From Hydnum rufescens UP504 (lineage: Eukaryota > Basidiomycota > Agaricomycetes > Cantharellales > Hydnaceae): a stretch of DNA of 64,000 bases. A program made the translations under genes and the position numbers. Under the pieces are notes generated by a model that was not told the DNA's origin, searched no databases, and was given only the letters and a program-made list of their open reading frames with translations. Positions 22,903 through 34,308 of the stretch are shown piece by piece (position 1 is the stretch's first letter; every line of letters starts with the position of its first letter). The stretch is taken from assembly GCA_014904985.1 (NCBI GenBank), contig MU128945.1:62001-126000 (forward strand). The letters are read 5' to 3'.

Positions 22903-25900
22903 TCAAAGGCGTTCAAAAATATACAGATAGGCAAGTGGTTTCAATGTCTCGACGCTCTCCGCATCCGCCCTGACAACTTTCTCATCATTAAAGAAGATCC
23001 ACTCGCCGTCGTCCTCCGATGTTCCCGCCCCCGCTGCACTTTGTCTTACACGGATATGTGCTACATAATGGCCAGAATGGACAGAGGGGCCTTTGTGCGA
23101 GATGAAGGCCTTGAGTCGGTAGCGTGCTGGTAGGGCGTTCGAACCCCCTGATGCATTAGAACCGGCCGGGGCAGCGGCCAGAGAGATACCTGCCGCGATG
23201 TTGCTTTCTCCAGTATCATCGGGATGGCTGAACAACCAATCGACAGCGCGATCGAGGTTTCCACCCTAAAGGATAATGAGATATCAACGGGGAGGGGCGA
23301 AAATAAGTGACGTCTTTCCCTAGACGTACTGTCTCTCTGAGAGCTTTACTAGCTTGTGCGGAGGTGAAGCCCATATCCGTGATCATCGAAATGGCCTCTG
23401 AGGACAGGGTTGGGGCCAGATGCCAAGGAAGTCGATTGCAGCTGAATAGGATCGTCAATGTCTGTTGTCAGAGACAAACACTGGTTAAGCAATCTAAGGG
23501 ACTGAAATGGGTATCAAAACCAACCTGCGTCGTCCATATGTGCAAAGAGCCATTCCATCGCGGCCTCCGCATCCGAATTACCTGTGGCCAAAAGCGCCTT
23601 CTGGCATCGTATGCGCGGGAAACCCATGCCCTCAAGCATGGCGAGTGCTTCTTCGTTGAACTCCAGGAGTGCCGGTGCCATGGAAGACGAGGCTGATCGC
23701 ACAGGAATGAATTAGTCATGTGCATTGATGACGATGCCTCAAAGACAATGGACAAACCTGCGTCTTCGGTTGGCAGGGGCACTTCGCCTTCTTGAATACC
23801 ATGGGCTATGTACTCATCAAGAGACAATGTGTTTGACGGTGGGAGGTGGACTGGGACATCTATTGAACAAAAGCGACGGCAAACGTCAGTGGAGATGAGA
23901 GACAGTTGATTTGTACTCGAACAGCAACGAACCAAGCTTTTGAGGGACCCAGTCGACAAGTTGGAATTTCCTGGCTTGAATGACCAGAACGCTGGGGAAA
24001 GTGGAAAATTTAGATTGTCTAGAGGTAATCGAACAACCACAAGACAGGTCAGAGGATCATAACTCCCTCGTCCCGGTGATAATATGCTACTGACTTGGTA
24101 GCAATGACGTTTTTGTTGCACGAGGGGCATCTATACTCAAGAGTTTCCACACTCGTTAACATATCCAGGCATGTCTCAAGCTGGACGTCCTCATATTCCA
24201 CTTTCCCCAGATCGTTCTTCGCCCCACCATTCTTTGCATGGGTCGGCACGGGAACGCTGACGACATCCTGCGAGTCCACGCGATAACTAACACGTTGGCA
24301 ATCCATGCACTGCAGACGGTGCTCAATCCCATATCGAAAGACTTCGGTTGCGTCATCTATCCCGTCTGTTGCCGCAGTCGCACGCTTCTTGTGATCTTGG
24401 CGAAGGACTTTGAGGAAATACGTGAAGAATTCTTCGGAATCTTGCTGCTTCATCGTACTAAATTCTGGATGCCCCTTTCCGATTAGAGCTTTGAACATAG
24501 AGGGCTTGATGCCTTCTTGAAATACGACAGCTAGTTCTTCGTCTTGAGTTGGAGACTGGAATTGGGGGTGGTCGGACTTGATGTTGGGTCCCACACGAGG
24601 CACTGAATATCGTCCGGACATAAGGCCATCCGCCATTTTAAGCATCTGGCATTCGAGACATGCAGCAGGGTGTGGTTCAGGGCATGTGAGAGCGTGAGTG
24701 GCGGAAGTTGCAAGATTGCCATAACGATCTTTGAATGAAGGGAGTGCGAAGAGTGTTTGAATTGTGGAGGCCATGTAGCAGCTATCAAACGCGATGACTA
24801 AGAAGGGAGAAAGGTGGCCTGGTTGTGACATTACCTATTTCCAAGATTTCTTAACCCTGTGAGACCCGGACCAGTGACTGGTTGGAGTATCTTGCCGTCT
24901 TCCCCTGTCAGACTAAAGTCAAAGCTAAAATTCTGTTCGATTTGCTGCAAGATCATGAAGGTGGGAAATATCAGAGAACAGTAAGAAGCATGGACAAAAC
25001 GTTTAAGGCCTCACTAGTTCAGTCATAGTCTTTTCTGTCTTAACCTGGCCATAAATGCTAATCCCAAAATTGGATAGATGCGTTGACAATTCAGGATCGA
25101 TGCGAGACTCGTCACAATCATAGCAATAGATATCTTGGAGATATGTATGGTTAAATAAGGGGCCAGAATCAGGGATAAATGGGCACGCACCAGCGGTCCC
25201 CTCAGCGGTTATAGATCCGAGCTTCACGGCTACGGGGTGTTTGGATTCTTCGTAGTGTCTCAATCCGTGGCTGTTTCCCCTTACGCCCCCAAATTGTTCT
25301 CTCCCGCATCCGAGAGAACCGCATGTCAAGCACAACCAGAGGTTTCCCGTCAGCTCGCAATTCGCACAATGAGCTTGTCCTGACAATGGCGATTAGCCCG
25401 ATCCATCGAGAAGTCAGGATAGGGGTCTCACCGACGGTGGGGATCAGTTTAGATTGCGTTTGGTAGATTGTGAGCGTATGTTCGCATCCGATAAGTTCTT
25501 CTTCCCATGCTTTTACTTCGGATTGACGCGCAGATGACATTGTCGCCATGACCTCTTCAATGAGGGACTTGACCTGTATACAGAATAATTAGCACACATA
25601 CATCCGAACCCAAACAATGACGAGCCTTGGCGTTTTTGGATCCTTCTGGGACGAGCGCACCACCATCCACCCAAGATCGTAGCGTTGTTTCAAATGAGTA
25701 CCTATCTTCCTCTCTGTCTTCCTGGATCGCAATGCGCTTCAATGGCGGCTCTTGATCGCCCTTGAAAACCGGATAAGTAACAACACCCCAGAGGGATATT
25801 GGCTGGCGGGAGTGACATACTCTGCCAGGTTTGGGACGGCGCTTAATATTGAGCGAAAGAGGGTGACCAGTTCTCTCAAAGTGCGTTTGTGCATGGTGAC

Positions 25901-26226
25901 GGCCGCGATCTAGACATCCGCCATTGTAGCACGTCAAACACACGTCGATCCCATCGACTCCATCCTGAGTAAGATTCAGCGACCCAGAATAACGATGGCG
26001 GGCATGGCACTAACCTGATTGTCAAAGCATTGCGTGCATTCCTCGCGATGCACCGCTTGGTTGTACCGAGGGGGGAGACACGGAATTCAGGGAATTGGCC
26101 CACATTCTCTGTGTGTGTGAAGTCGTCGTTGGCCGCTACGCGTAACGGACATGTTTGCTTCCGGCGATCTTTCAGGGGCGCTTTGGGATTTTCTACATTT
26201 AGCGTATATACGTAGATACTTCGCAT
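22903..26226 (-). CDS. Ubiquitin carboxyl-terminal hydrolase UBP14 (USP5/isopeptidase T)
   Basis: This enzyme disassembles free ubiquitin chains. In order: a variant zinc finger with [11 protein letters not shown] and [10 protein letters not shown], a UBP zinc finger ([22 protein letters not shown]), the catalytic Cys box LGNSCYMAS, the CxxC pairs CMDC and CPSC, two UBA domains ([20 protein letters not shown] and [16 protein letters not shown]), the His box [12 protein letters not shown], and the end YLYIFERL. The last exon is 22903-23265. Intron 25574-25625 starts with GC (CCAAG then GCTCGT). Two frame problems appear. A run of six G at 26070-26075 seems one base short before the first finger, and a shift near 23420 lies between the two UBAs. 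The 5' end is uncertain. Confidence 0.9.
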
Positions 26227-27068
26227 AGGTCCCTTGCTGATTTGTACCCCCGTCTAACAGTGTGAGTGCGACTCTAATGCCTTTGGGGGGGGGGGAATGT
26301 TATGAGCATGAGCAGCAGCTGTGTTATCCTTATGGCCACCATCACCATCCCTCCTCCCAGAAAGTACTTCCTGTACATCCTTTTCAGCATACCCTTGAGT
26401 CATATGGGGCCATGATAGCAGATGGACTATGAAAATTGTTCATTTACAAGACATTGGCCTTTGACTCCATTATTTGACATTTACAACTACAATTCACCTC
26501 TGGAATGACTGGGATTGCATTGATGGCCTGCTAGATGGGTGGTCCATAGGATTTCCTTAATCCAATAGCTAGTCGGTATGCTGAAGCATTGAGAGTAATT
26601 GAAAACCATTAAATTCTGATTATTTTCATAATTCAACTATTTTTGTACAAACTCCTAGGTATATGTCACCTACCAGATATGACTGCAGCAACAAAGAATT
26701 GGAGGGACCAGAGGGGTGGCTGCTAAGTATCCACTCATAGCAATAGAAGGACAGAAAGAGAGATCTGGGTTTGTACACCGAGTAGGCAGGGATCGCCGGT
26801 CCGCCATGGCACTATCTAAGGCTTTACGGCGGCTAGGATGCACGGTCAAGGTAATGTATCAAATGGAAAAGGGCTGAGGTCGGGACGGTTGGTGTGGGAG
26901 TCAATGGTTGCGAGCGTAGGAAGGGTCCGAGGCGAGGCAGGCCGGGTATCCCCGAAATGCGTGAAAAAAAACGCGAATTTGCCTCCGCACAGACCCCCTC
27001 GCTTGTCTCCCATATCTTGTCACTTGGGTTTGATTTCATTGAGCGTGTATCGCTGACTTGGTGGCATC
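26227..27068. promoter_or_regulatory. Divergent upstream region of UBP14 and the aspartate/glutamate carrier
   Basis: No gene is seen in these 842 bp. There is a run of ten G near 26285 and an AT-rich stretch at 26580-26660. It should hold the promoters of both flanking genes. Confidence 0.4.
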
Positions 27069-29929
27069 ATGCCATTTCCCTTCCCAAGGCCGCTGCACAA
27101 TGACAGCGGATCCCCTTCATCATCATCACCAACTGCAAAAGCGTCGGCTGCGATTGATTCTGTACGCCAAAAACTATCGACGCGAGAGTCCGAGACAAAC
27201 AAATGGCGCAGGACTTTCGATACCTATGCAAAAGAGGCTAATGGTGTCAAGTAGGCTCTTCCGACCCACGGGCACGCCACGTTTTTCTAACATCTTTTAG
27301 ATACCTTGACCAGGAGTCATTTGTGAATGCCATTGCCCCTAAAGACGGTCTGACGCGCATAAATCGTGCCCAATTTGCCATCCTTTTTAAAGTCGCGGAC
27401 AGATCGCGCCGTGGCCAAGTCCATTGGGACGACTTTTTCATCTTCGAGACTACCCTTAAACGGCCGGATGCAGAATATTGGATTGCATTCCAGTATTTCG
27501 ATGAGTAGGTGTTAACTTTCACCCCCTAGCTCTCTCCTTACGTGGAGGGATCTCCTAGGGACGGATCAGGGCATATATCTGCTGAAGAGTTCAAAAATGT
27601 CTTCTCTGCAAATATGGGACCAAATAGTATCCCATTCAGTTTTGATAGTGATTGGCTCAAACTCTACATGGGAAAGAAGGATGGTACACATGTCCTTGGC
27701 TGTATGTCCAAATCCTACAAATCGAGTTGATATTTGTGCTCACGATTTCACGTGCTAGACAACGAGTTCACCCAACTCATGAAGGGCTTGCAAGGAGAAC
27801 GCTTGCGTCAGGCGTTCAAACACCTTGACACGAATCAAGATGGATTCATTTTACCTGACCAATTTAAACGCATTATCCTTGTATAGCATTTCCTTAATTG
27901 GATAAAATCTACTCATTACTCATTCGTCTCACCCATTCTAATCCCTAGGAACTTGCCGGGCATAAGCTATCCGATCAGGTTATCGAGCATTTACCCACAC
28001 TATGTACACTGACTCCGGGAAGAGGTGTCTCCTATTCTGAGGTCATTGCATTCCACAATGTTACGCGATGTGAGCAGCCTGCATCCTCCTACCCTTGTTC
28101 TATGTCTTACGTGTATGCAGCTATGGATATTTTGGAACGCATCATCCGGGAGGCGACTGCCAAATCCAAAGATGGGCGAATAGATGAAGCTGACTTCCTC
28201 AATCATTGCGCCTCTTCCACTCGATACTCTCTCTTCACCCCTATGGAGGCCTCTATTATCTTTCATTTCGCTGGCGGAGGACGAAAGCGGCTGGCTCTGA
28301 TTGATTTTGCGTCTTTACTTGACCCGCGCTGGAAGGCTTCACCAACGGGGGCCTCTCCTATTCCCACGACATCCACCCAAAGTCAAGAAACCACATTCTT
28401 GGCCGGTGCCGCGCATTCCGCGTACAGTTTCGTCCTCGGTGGTATGGCCGGCAGTTTTGGCGCCACCATTGTATACCCTATTGATCTTGGTAGGCGCAAT
28501 TTCCATCATTTGTGTCATAGGTTGATGAATGTTTTTGTCCCCGTGCTTGATACGGACTTGCTTAACAGTCAAGGTGGGGATCTTTTCATTCTATCTTCGA
28601 TGCATGATGGTATAAGTCATTTTGGTGTAGACACGGATGCAAAACCAGCGAAGTAATGTTGTCGGTCAGCTACTCTATAAGAATAGCTTGGATTGCGTGC
28701 AGAAGGTCTGGCGTAATGAAGGATTCGTCGGGTTCTATAGTGGAATTGGGCCGCAATTGATTGTTCAGTATTCTCCGGTCTCGTTCCAGCACCTTCCCTA
28801 ATATTGTGTTCGACAATGTAGGGGGTGGCACCGGAGAAGGCGATCAAGCTTACAGTAAACGACCTCGTTCGTGGCTTTGCAAGCGATCCTGAAACTGGAC
28901 GGATATCATTGCCTTGGGAGCTTGCTGCTGGTGGTACGGCAGGTGGTTGCCAAGTGGTACGTTCTTTGACTGCTATTTTGTAACATTATGACCAACGTTC
29001 GAATCTGTTCTAGATTTTTACGAATCCTCTGGAGATAGTGTGCGTGTATTGTTGATCTGTTTGTGCCTCCGTGCCCTCACGATGGATATCATCAGAAAAA
29101 TTCGCTTGCAAGTGCAGGGTGAAGCTGCCAAGGCGGAAGGAGCTGTTCCACGTGGCGCTGTCCATATCGTTCGGCAACTGGGTCTCTTAGGTCTCTACAA
29201 AGGCGCCTCTGCTTGTCTCCTTCGAGATATCCCTTTTTCTGCGATTTATTTCCCGGCATATTGGCACCTCAAGAAAGATCTTTTCCTAGAGGGATTCAAC
29301 GGCAAGAAGCTTAGTTTCGGGGAGACATTAGCGTCTGCTGCCATGGCGTTCGTATCTTTGCTCACGAGGAATGTGTAAAGCTTAAACTCACCACGCTACT
29401 TTTGTAGTGGCATGCCCGCGGCGTATTTTACGACCCCGGCTGACGTGATCAAGACCCGATTGCAAGTAGAGGCCCGGAAAGGCCAAACCCACTACAAGGG
29501 CCTGGGAGATGCGGCTGTCAAGATCTGTATGTCATTATGAAGTTGTTGGTTAGCGACAGCAACTGATTGATCATTGATGTGCTGCAGTACGTGAGGAAGG
29601 TCCCAAGGCATTGTTCAAAGGAGGATTGGCTCGTGTGCTTCGGAGCAGTCCTCAATTTGGTTTTACACTTGTCGCCTACGAATATCTCCACAAGGTAAAG
29701 CCGTAAATCTTGAACCCTGCGATATTTTCGGCGGGCTAATAGGACCACTGTGATCTAGTTCGTTCCGTACCCATGGGCTGCCGAGAAACCGCATTTGGAG
29801 ACGCAGTTGACGACTATACCTGAGGATCTCACCCGCGTACGGGCACGCAATGCCCTGAAGATCCTGCTGGACTGTCATTCTGATTGGGGGACATTCAGCG
29901 TTCCACAATCCTTCAAACCATTGAGATAG
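27069..29929 (+). CDS. Mitochondrial calcium-regulated aspartate/glutamate carrier (AGC, aralar/citrin type)
   Basis: An inner-membrane exchanger of the malate-aspartate shuttle. Fourteen exons give exactly 695 residues, close to human citrin: 27069-27250, 27301-27504, 27559-27701, 27759-27880, 27949-28069, 28121-28489, 28569-28573, 28631-28762, 28822-28956, 29014-29039, 29096-29347, 29408-29526, 29588-29694 and 29759-29929. The N-terminal half holds EF-hand modules, including [13 protein letters not shown] and [13 protein letters not shown]. The second half holds three carrier repeats with signatures PIDLVKTRMQ, PLEIVKIRLQ and [10 protein letters not shown]. Exon 7 is only 5 nt (TCAAG) and supplies the Val-Lys of the first signature. 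No frame defect is seen. The absence of yeast-style simplification agrees with a basidiomycete. Confidence 0.95.
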
Positions 29930-30663
29930 AAGGCTTTATATAATTGGTTACGTAAAGTCTCTAACAACCTTAAACCTTACAGTTCCAGTGTTATCTGATA
30001 TCATTGCATAATTTGCCACAACAAAGCACACTTACACCATGACATTTCTTTCAGATTCCCTTGAATCATTTTTTAGAAATTAAAACGTCACCTTGGCGAA
30101 CTTCACCAAGATCCTTCAATGGCTGTCGTCGCGACCATTGCCATTCCACCCGAACCCCTTAAGAATCTTCATTTATTTTGAGATTGCTTGAGGTCTCCTT
30201 TTAGCTAGGCTGCTAACTTTCCTCTTTCCTCTTGCTTGTTTTGCCTGTTAGGCCACCGGCGTCCCTTCTTGTCTCGTTCTCCCCTCTTTGTTTCCATTTT
30301 CTTTCCTGGTTCTGGCTTTGGCCTCTCATTCCCTGGTCCCCCAAGCGTGGCCCACTTCTTGTTCTGATAATTTTTCCTTTGTTTTGCGTCCCTTCTCTGT
30401 TCCTAGGAGTGGGTGTCGCCCAGGGGACCATTATTGACTGAGAAAATGGTGTAGGATTCCATATACCATATGTGGTATACAGAACAGGCGTATGCCAAAA
30501 TTTGCACGATCGCATACGGGAATGTGATGCACAGGTGTGCAGATGGGTGAGAACAATGCACTAGATAGTTTTTCTGCGTGGGGAGCACTACAGTATTTGC
30601 AGAAAGTATGAACCAGTCCGTGATGATGAGATAGTAAATAAACTACCACCAATCACAATTGTC
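29930..30663. other. Intergenic region
   Basis: No gene recognised. A pyrimidine-rich stretch runs from about 30215 to 30420 on the + strand. The duplicated segment begins near 30664. Confidence 0.4.
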
Positions 30664-30964
30664 CGAAGACATGTAATCCTAATTGTCAGGTTGATGACTT
30701 CCCCGTTCATGCTGCTGCTACAGTCTTTCACTACCCAATGCTACTCACTCTTCGGCCGGAAGGCAGTTTTCACCTTGGATAGAGCACAGCTACTGCAACT
30801 ACTGAGCGGTTTGTTAAAAAGCACCAGATATATCCTGTGACTCATTTAAAAGGCTCAATCCCAATCAGGAGACAGCCTAATTCTCTGCTATTCAGGTAAG
30901 GCCAGCCAATACAGAGGACATCTACAGAACATGAAGGTGATGGAAGGTGGTCATATCTCCACAA

Positions 30965-33019
30965 TCACTCCACAAAGGTGAATTCACCAGTGGTGGGCAG
31001 CACCCTCGGCTTATACGGCTGGTTGTTGTTGACCCACAGCGAACCCCAGGTGGATGTCTCGGATTCAGACGCCTTCATGCGATGTTCGACAGATTTATGG
31101 AATAGGGTTGGTATATTGCCTGTCTTGCCGTCGATGTACCGCGAGTTCACGTTCTTCGCCTTTGAATACTTAGGGATATCCCGGGGTCGACCGCGATTGA
31201 TCCTGAACGAACACGTACAAGGAATAGTGAGATCAAGCATGCAAAAAATGGAGGCCAGAAAAGAAAAGGAGAGAAAAAACCTCACATACCGGAGAGTGAA
31301 CCCCCAGCGATTGTTCTGGTCTTGGTTGAAATCGGGGACGGGAAGGAACTCCAACAACCACCAAAGGAGCCACATCACGATCAACCCTAGACGTGGCATG
31401 CTCAATTCATCGTGAATAGGAGCTTTAAAGTCCTCAACATTTGACTTGGTCTGCACTGGGGGAGATGCAGGCGGGATAGTTGCTCCCTTGTGTTTCTCCT
31501 TGGCCTCGTTGACGAGTGTCGCGTGGTCTATACCGAACCGAGACATCGCAGATGGATGAAAAATGATTCCAGCGTCTGCCAAAATTATTTCTTTGATCAT
31601 CCAACGCAGTGGAATATTCGAAAGCATGGACCGGGGTTGAATCTGCCCATCGACTTTCATGAAATCGGAGACATTGCCTCCACCAACATCTAATTAGGGG
31701 ATTCAAAATTGTCAATCATGTTGTCCCAGCGAAATGACATGGAGGCACGGACCAGCATGACATCCTGGGAACCAAACTTCCATCACGTCCGTGGGACCTG
31801 GCGGGTCTTGGCCTGCTGCCTATCCAGGGCCTCAAGGTCATCCTGGGTCTCATGGTCATCCGGGGCGTAACGACCATCCTGGATCTTACGGTCATCCTGG
31901 GCCTTACGACCATCCAGAGCGCCTTTGTGCGAACGCCGTGGAGACACCATCTTATAAAAGTTGTGGAGTAAAAGGAGCAACGCGCTGCGATCTTTTTGTG
32001 CGGGTTCTTGTTTGCAGAGCGGGAGACATGCCAAGTATTGGAGCGGAATTTGGCACGACGTTCGTCCAGGGCAAGTGCATGGCGGAAAGTCTTAGTGATG
32101 TTGTTGTTTGCGGAAAAAGGGAGGACGCGAGGATAGAGGGCGCCTACGGACGAGACGGTATCCCAAACCCCAATGAATTCGATGTTTACCATGCGTGAGA
32201 AGGCGTCCTTGTATGTGTTGCTATGAAACGAACCATGTTACTTCGCATTTATTTCAGACTGATATTACTCGACATGGATACCTCCGACGCCTGGTCAAAG
32301 AAATGATAAGAAAGAATAAGGGTCTAAAGAAGACTGGTTCTCACCCCTCCATATAGATCGAATATGCAAAATCGACTTGCTCAACCATTCCGGGTGGTAA
32401 AAGGCCAACCTGAACATGGATATATGTCACTGATATGGTAACGCAACCCGTTGTCGAAGGAGGCACGCACTTTGTACAGCATACCAGCGAGAGCACGAGC
32501 AGTATACGCTCCTCTGGAGAAGCCAAACATGCCTATAAAGGCCAGGGGACACGTTAGATTTTGGCACATTCAGGACCATAGGAGGGATGAGTAAACGCAC
32601 AGATTCTGTCCCCTGGCTTCCAGGTGGACTGAAGGAACCTGTATCCATCCTTGACGTGATCATCAAGGTACCAAGCAAGGGCTAGATCTGCCGTCTTGGC
32701 TACCCATTTGCCCACGGGGGTCAGGAATCCAGGAGCAACATAAGTTCCAATACCAGCCTGAAGAGCTATGAGTTTACTCCTGCCATCGATAGAACGTAGA
32801 GTGGAATCGACTTACCTGGTAATACACTACCTGCTTCGTTGTATTATTTTTTTCGAGCATGGCAACAAGCTTGACGACATTGGTGTTCTTGTTGTTAAAT
32901 TCGTTCGATGTGCCATCAAAACAGAGGACGAGAGTCCGACCATTTCTTGAAGGACGTGCAGGAGACTCCCCGGGAGGGAGCTTTATGGATTCAGCATTCT
33001 CGCCAGGGTTCTTTGACAT
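30965..33019 (-). CDS. DUF2235 (Tle1-like) alpha/beta hydrolase, copy A, probably frameshifted
   Basis: The N-terminus carries TLVLCFDGTSNEF with NTNVVKL, then the nucleophile elbow GFSRGAYTARALAGML (GxSxG type), IEFIGVWDTVSSVG and FPGCHADVGGGNV. These are the landmarks of the DUF2235/Tle1-like lipase fold. Exons: 32816-33019, 32601-32757, 32471-32532, 32345-32409, an exon from 32220 downward, one ending at 31753, 31281-31689 and 30965-31202. The C-terminal domain continues through RWMIKEIILADAGIIFHPSAM. Relative to copy B one C is missing near 31988 (gatcgcag against gatccgcag). That breaks the frame just before an 18-bp repeat. Either the copy is decaying or the base is an assembly error. 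The substrate is unknown; bacterial relatives are phospholipases. Confidence 0.82.
31813..31920 (-). repeat. 18-bp minisatellite, six units, copy A
   Basis: Read on the minus strand, six units of 18 bp follow the pattern GCCCAGGATGACCGTAAG. In the frame aligned with copy B they encode hexapeptides such as AQDDRK and IQDGRY. Units 1 and 2 contain CGTAAG, a strong 5' splice-site match. The hydrolase frame changes just downstream, so part of the array is probably intronic. Confidence 0.75.
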
Positions 33020-33250
33020 ATCGATGATTGAAAAAAGAAGATCAGGTTGCCAGAAGTGGGGGGACGAAGAGAGGAAGTACTCTTTGAACCCTTTATAGTC
33101 CGGAGAGTCTGAGACGGAGATGAGCCCCCAGCATGTACTCACACATTGGCAGACAAATCCAAAAGGCTGCCAAACTATCAGCAATGACACCCAGGCACTG
33201 GAAGCCAGTCCCCAATGTCATAGGTGACACAGTTTGATTGGCTAAAATTG

Positions 33251-33989
33251 CTCATGAAAATGTGATAATTCCATCAAAAGGTCCGACTGGGTTCCTATGT
33301 CTGAAAAATCGATGGTGATATGATACGATATAAGCCCATAAGGGCCTGTTCGGATACCCCAGAAGTGTTTCGAGGAAATGTAACGCCGGTGGAATGATTC
33401 GCCTCCGTTTCGCCTCCGCTTCTGATTGGTCCGCGACGTGCCACTCTCGGCCTGTGCTTTGGCTTTCATCGCACTGACTTCGGCCTTCTCCCCAGTTTTT
33501 TGTTCTTTGTTACATGGCTCCTTCCAGTATTCGCACTACTATTAGTTATGGGGTTCATTGCCATGACCAGGTAATTGCCGTGACCCCTCTAGCCCCTTCA
33601 ATTCTTGCCCGTTGCAGCCCATATCTGGTACCTAGGTGCAGGCAATATATATCTAGAGCTCTGTGCAGAGAGAACTCAAAAAATCACAAAATTGCCACTT
33701 CTTTACAGTACATTATTCTTGAAAATGATGAGAATTTAATGGTTTTGAATCACTTGAAGTGCTTTAGCAAGTCAACAAGCCATTGCAGTGGGAAAATATT
33801 GGCTTTGAGCTATGGACTAGCCTTCTAGCAAGTCATAAATGAAGTACCAGTCATACTGGAGGTGAATTGGGGTTGTAAATCACCCAATGCACCCTCAAAA
33901 TAGTACCTATTAGGTGGTTCTGCAAACCACCTAAGAGGTGTTCTCAGTATAGGCATATCTAAGACATGCCTGAGGTGTCTGTCTACTCT
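33251..33989. other. Unique DNA between the two duplicated DUF2235 units
   Basis: No gene is seen. A G/C-rich block near 33345-33440 begins gggcctgttcgg, a word often found at hAT-type element ends, but I could not find a matching inverted end or a target-site duplication. Confidence 0.35.
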
Positions 33990-34308
33990 GGATCCATGTA
34001 ATCCTAATCATCAGGTTGATGACTTGCCCATTCATGCTGTTGCTGTAGTCTTTCACTACCCAATGCTGCTCACTCTTTGGCTGGAAGGCAACTTCCACCT
34101 TGGATAGAGCACAGCTCCTGCAACTACTGAGTGGTTTGTTCAAGGCACCAGATATATCCTGTGACTCATTTAGAAGGCTCAATCCCAATTAAGAGACGGC
34201 CTAATTCTTTGCTATTCAGGATAGGCTAGCCAATACAGAGGGTAACTACAGAATATGAAGGTGATGCAAGGCAGTCATATATCCACAATCAAATTATGAT
34301 TGATTCGA

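Larger units (their letters stand above)
30664..33250. repeat. Tandem segmental duplication, copy A
   Basis: This unit matches 33990-36548 over its whole length: a 3' flank of about 300 bp (catgtaatcctaat, accagatatatcctgtgactc), a DUF2235 gene, and about 200 bp upstream ending tgacacagtttgattggcta. Exons, introns and flanks all align with scattered substitutions, so the event was a DNA-level tandem duplication, not retroposition. About 740 bp of unrelated DNA separates the copies. Confidence 0.85.

Noticed and set aside
23870..24110. Frameshift in UBP14 between IATK and KFSTFP
   Set aside because: A GTCAGT donor after the second base of the Lys codon and the acceptor ctctag restore [11 protein letters not shown] without any base change.
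33345..33440. hAT-type MITE beginning gggcctgttcgg
   Set aside because: No inverted partner end or target-site duplication found.
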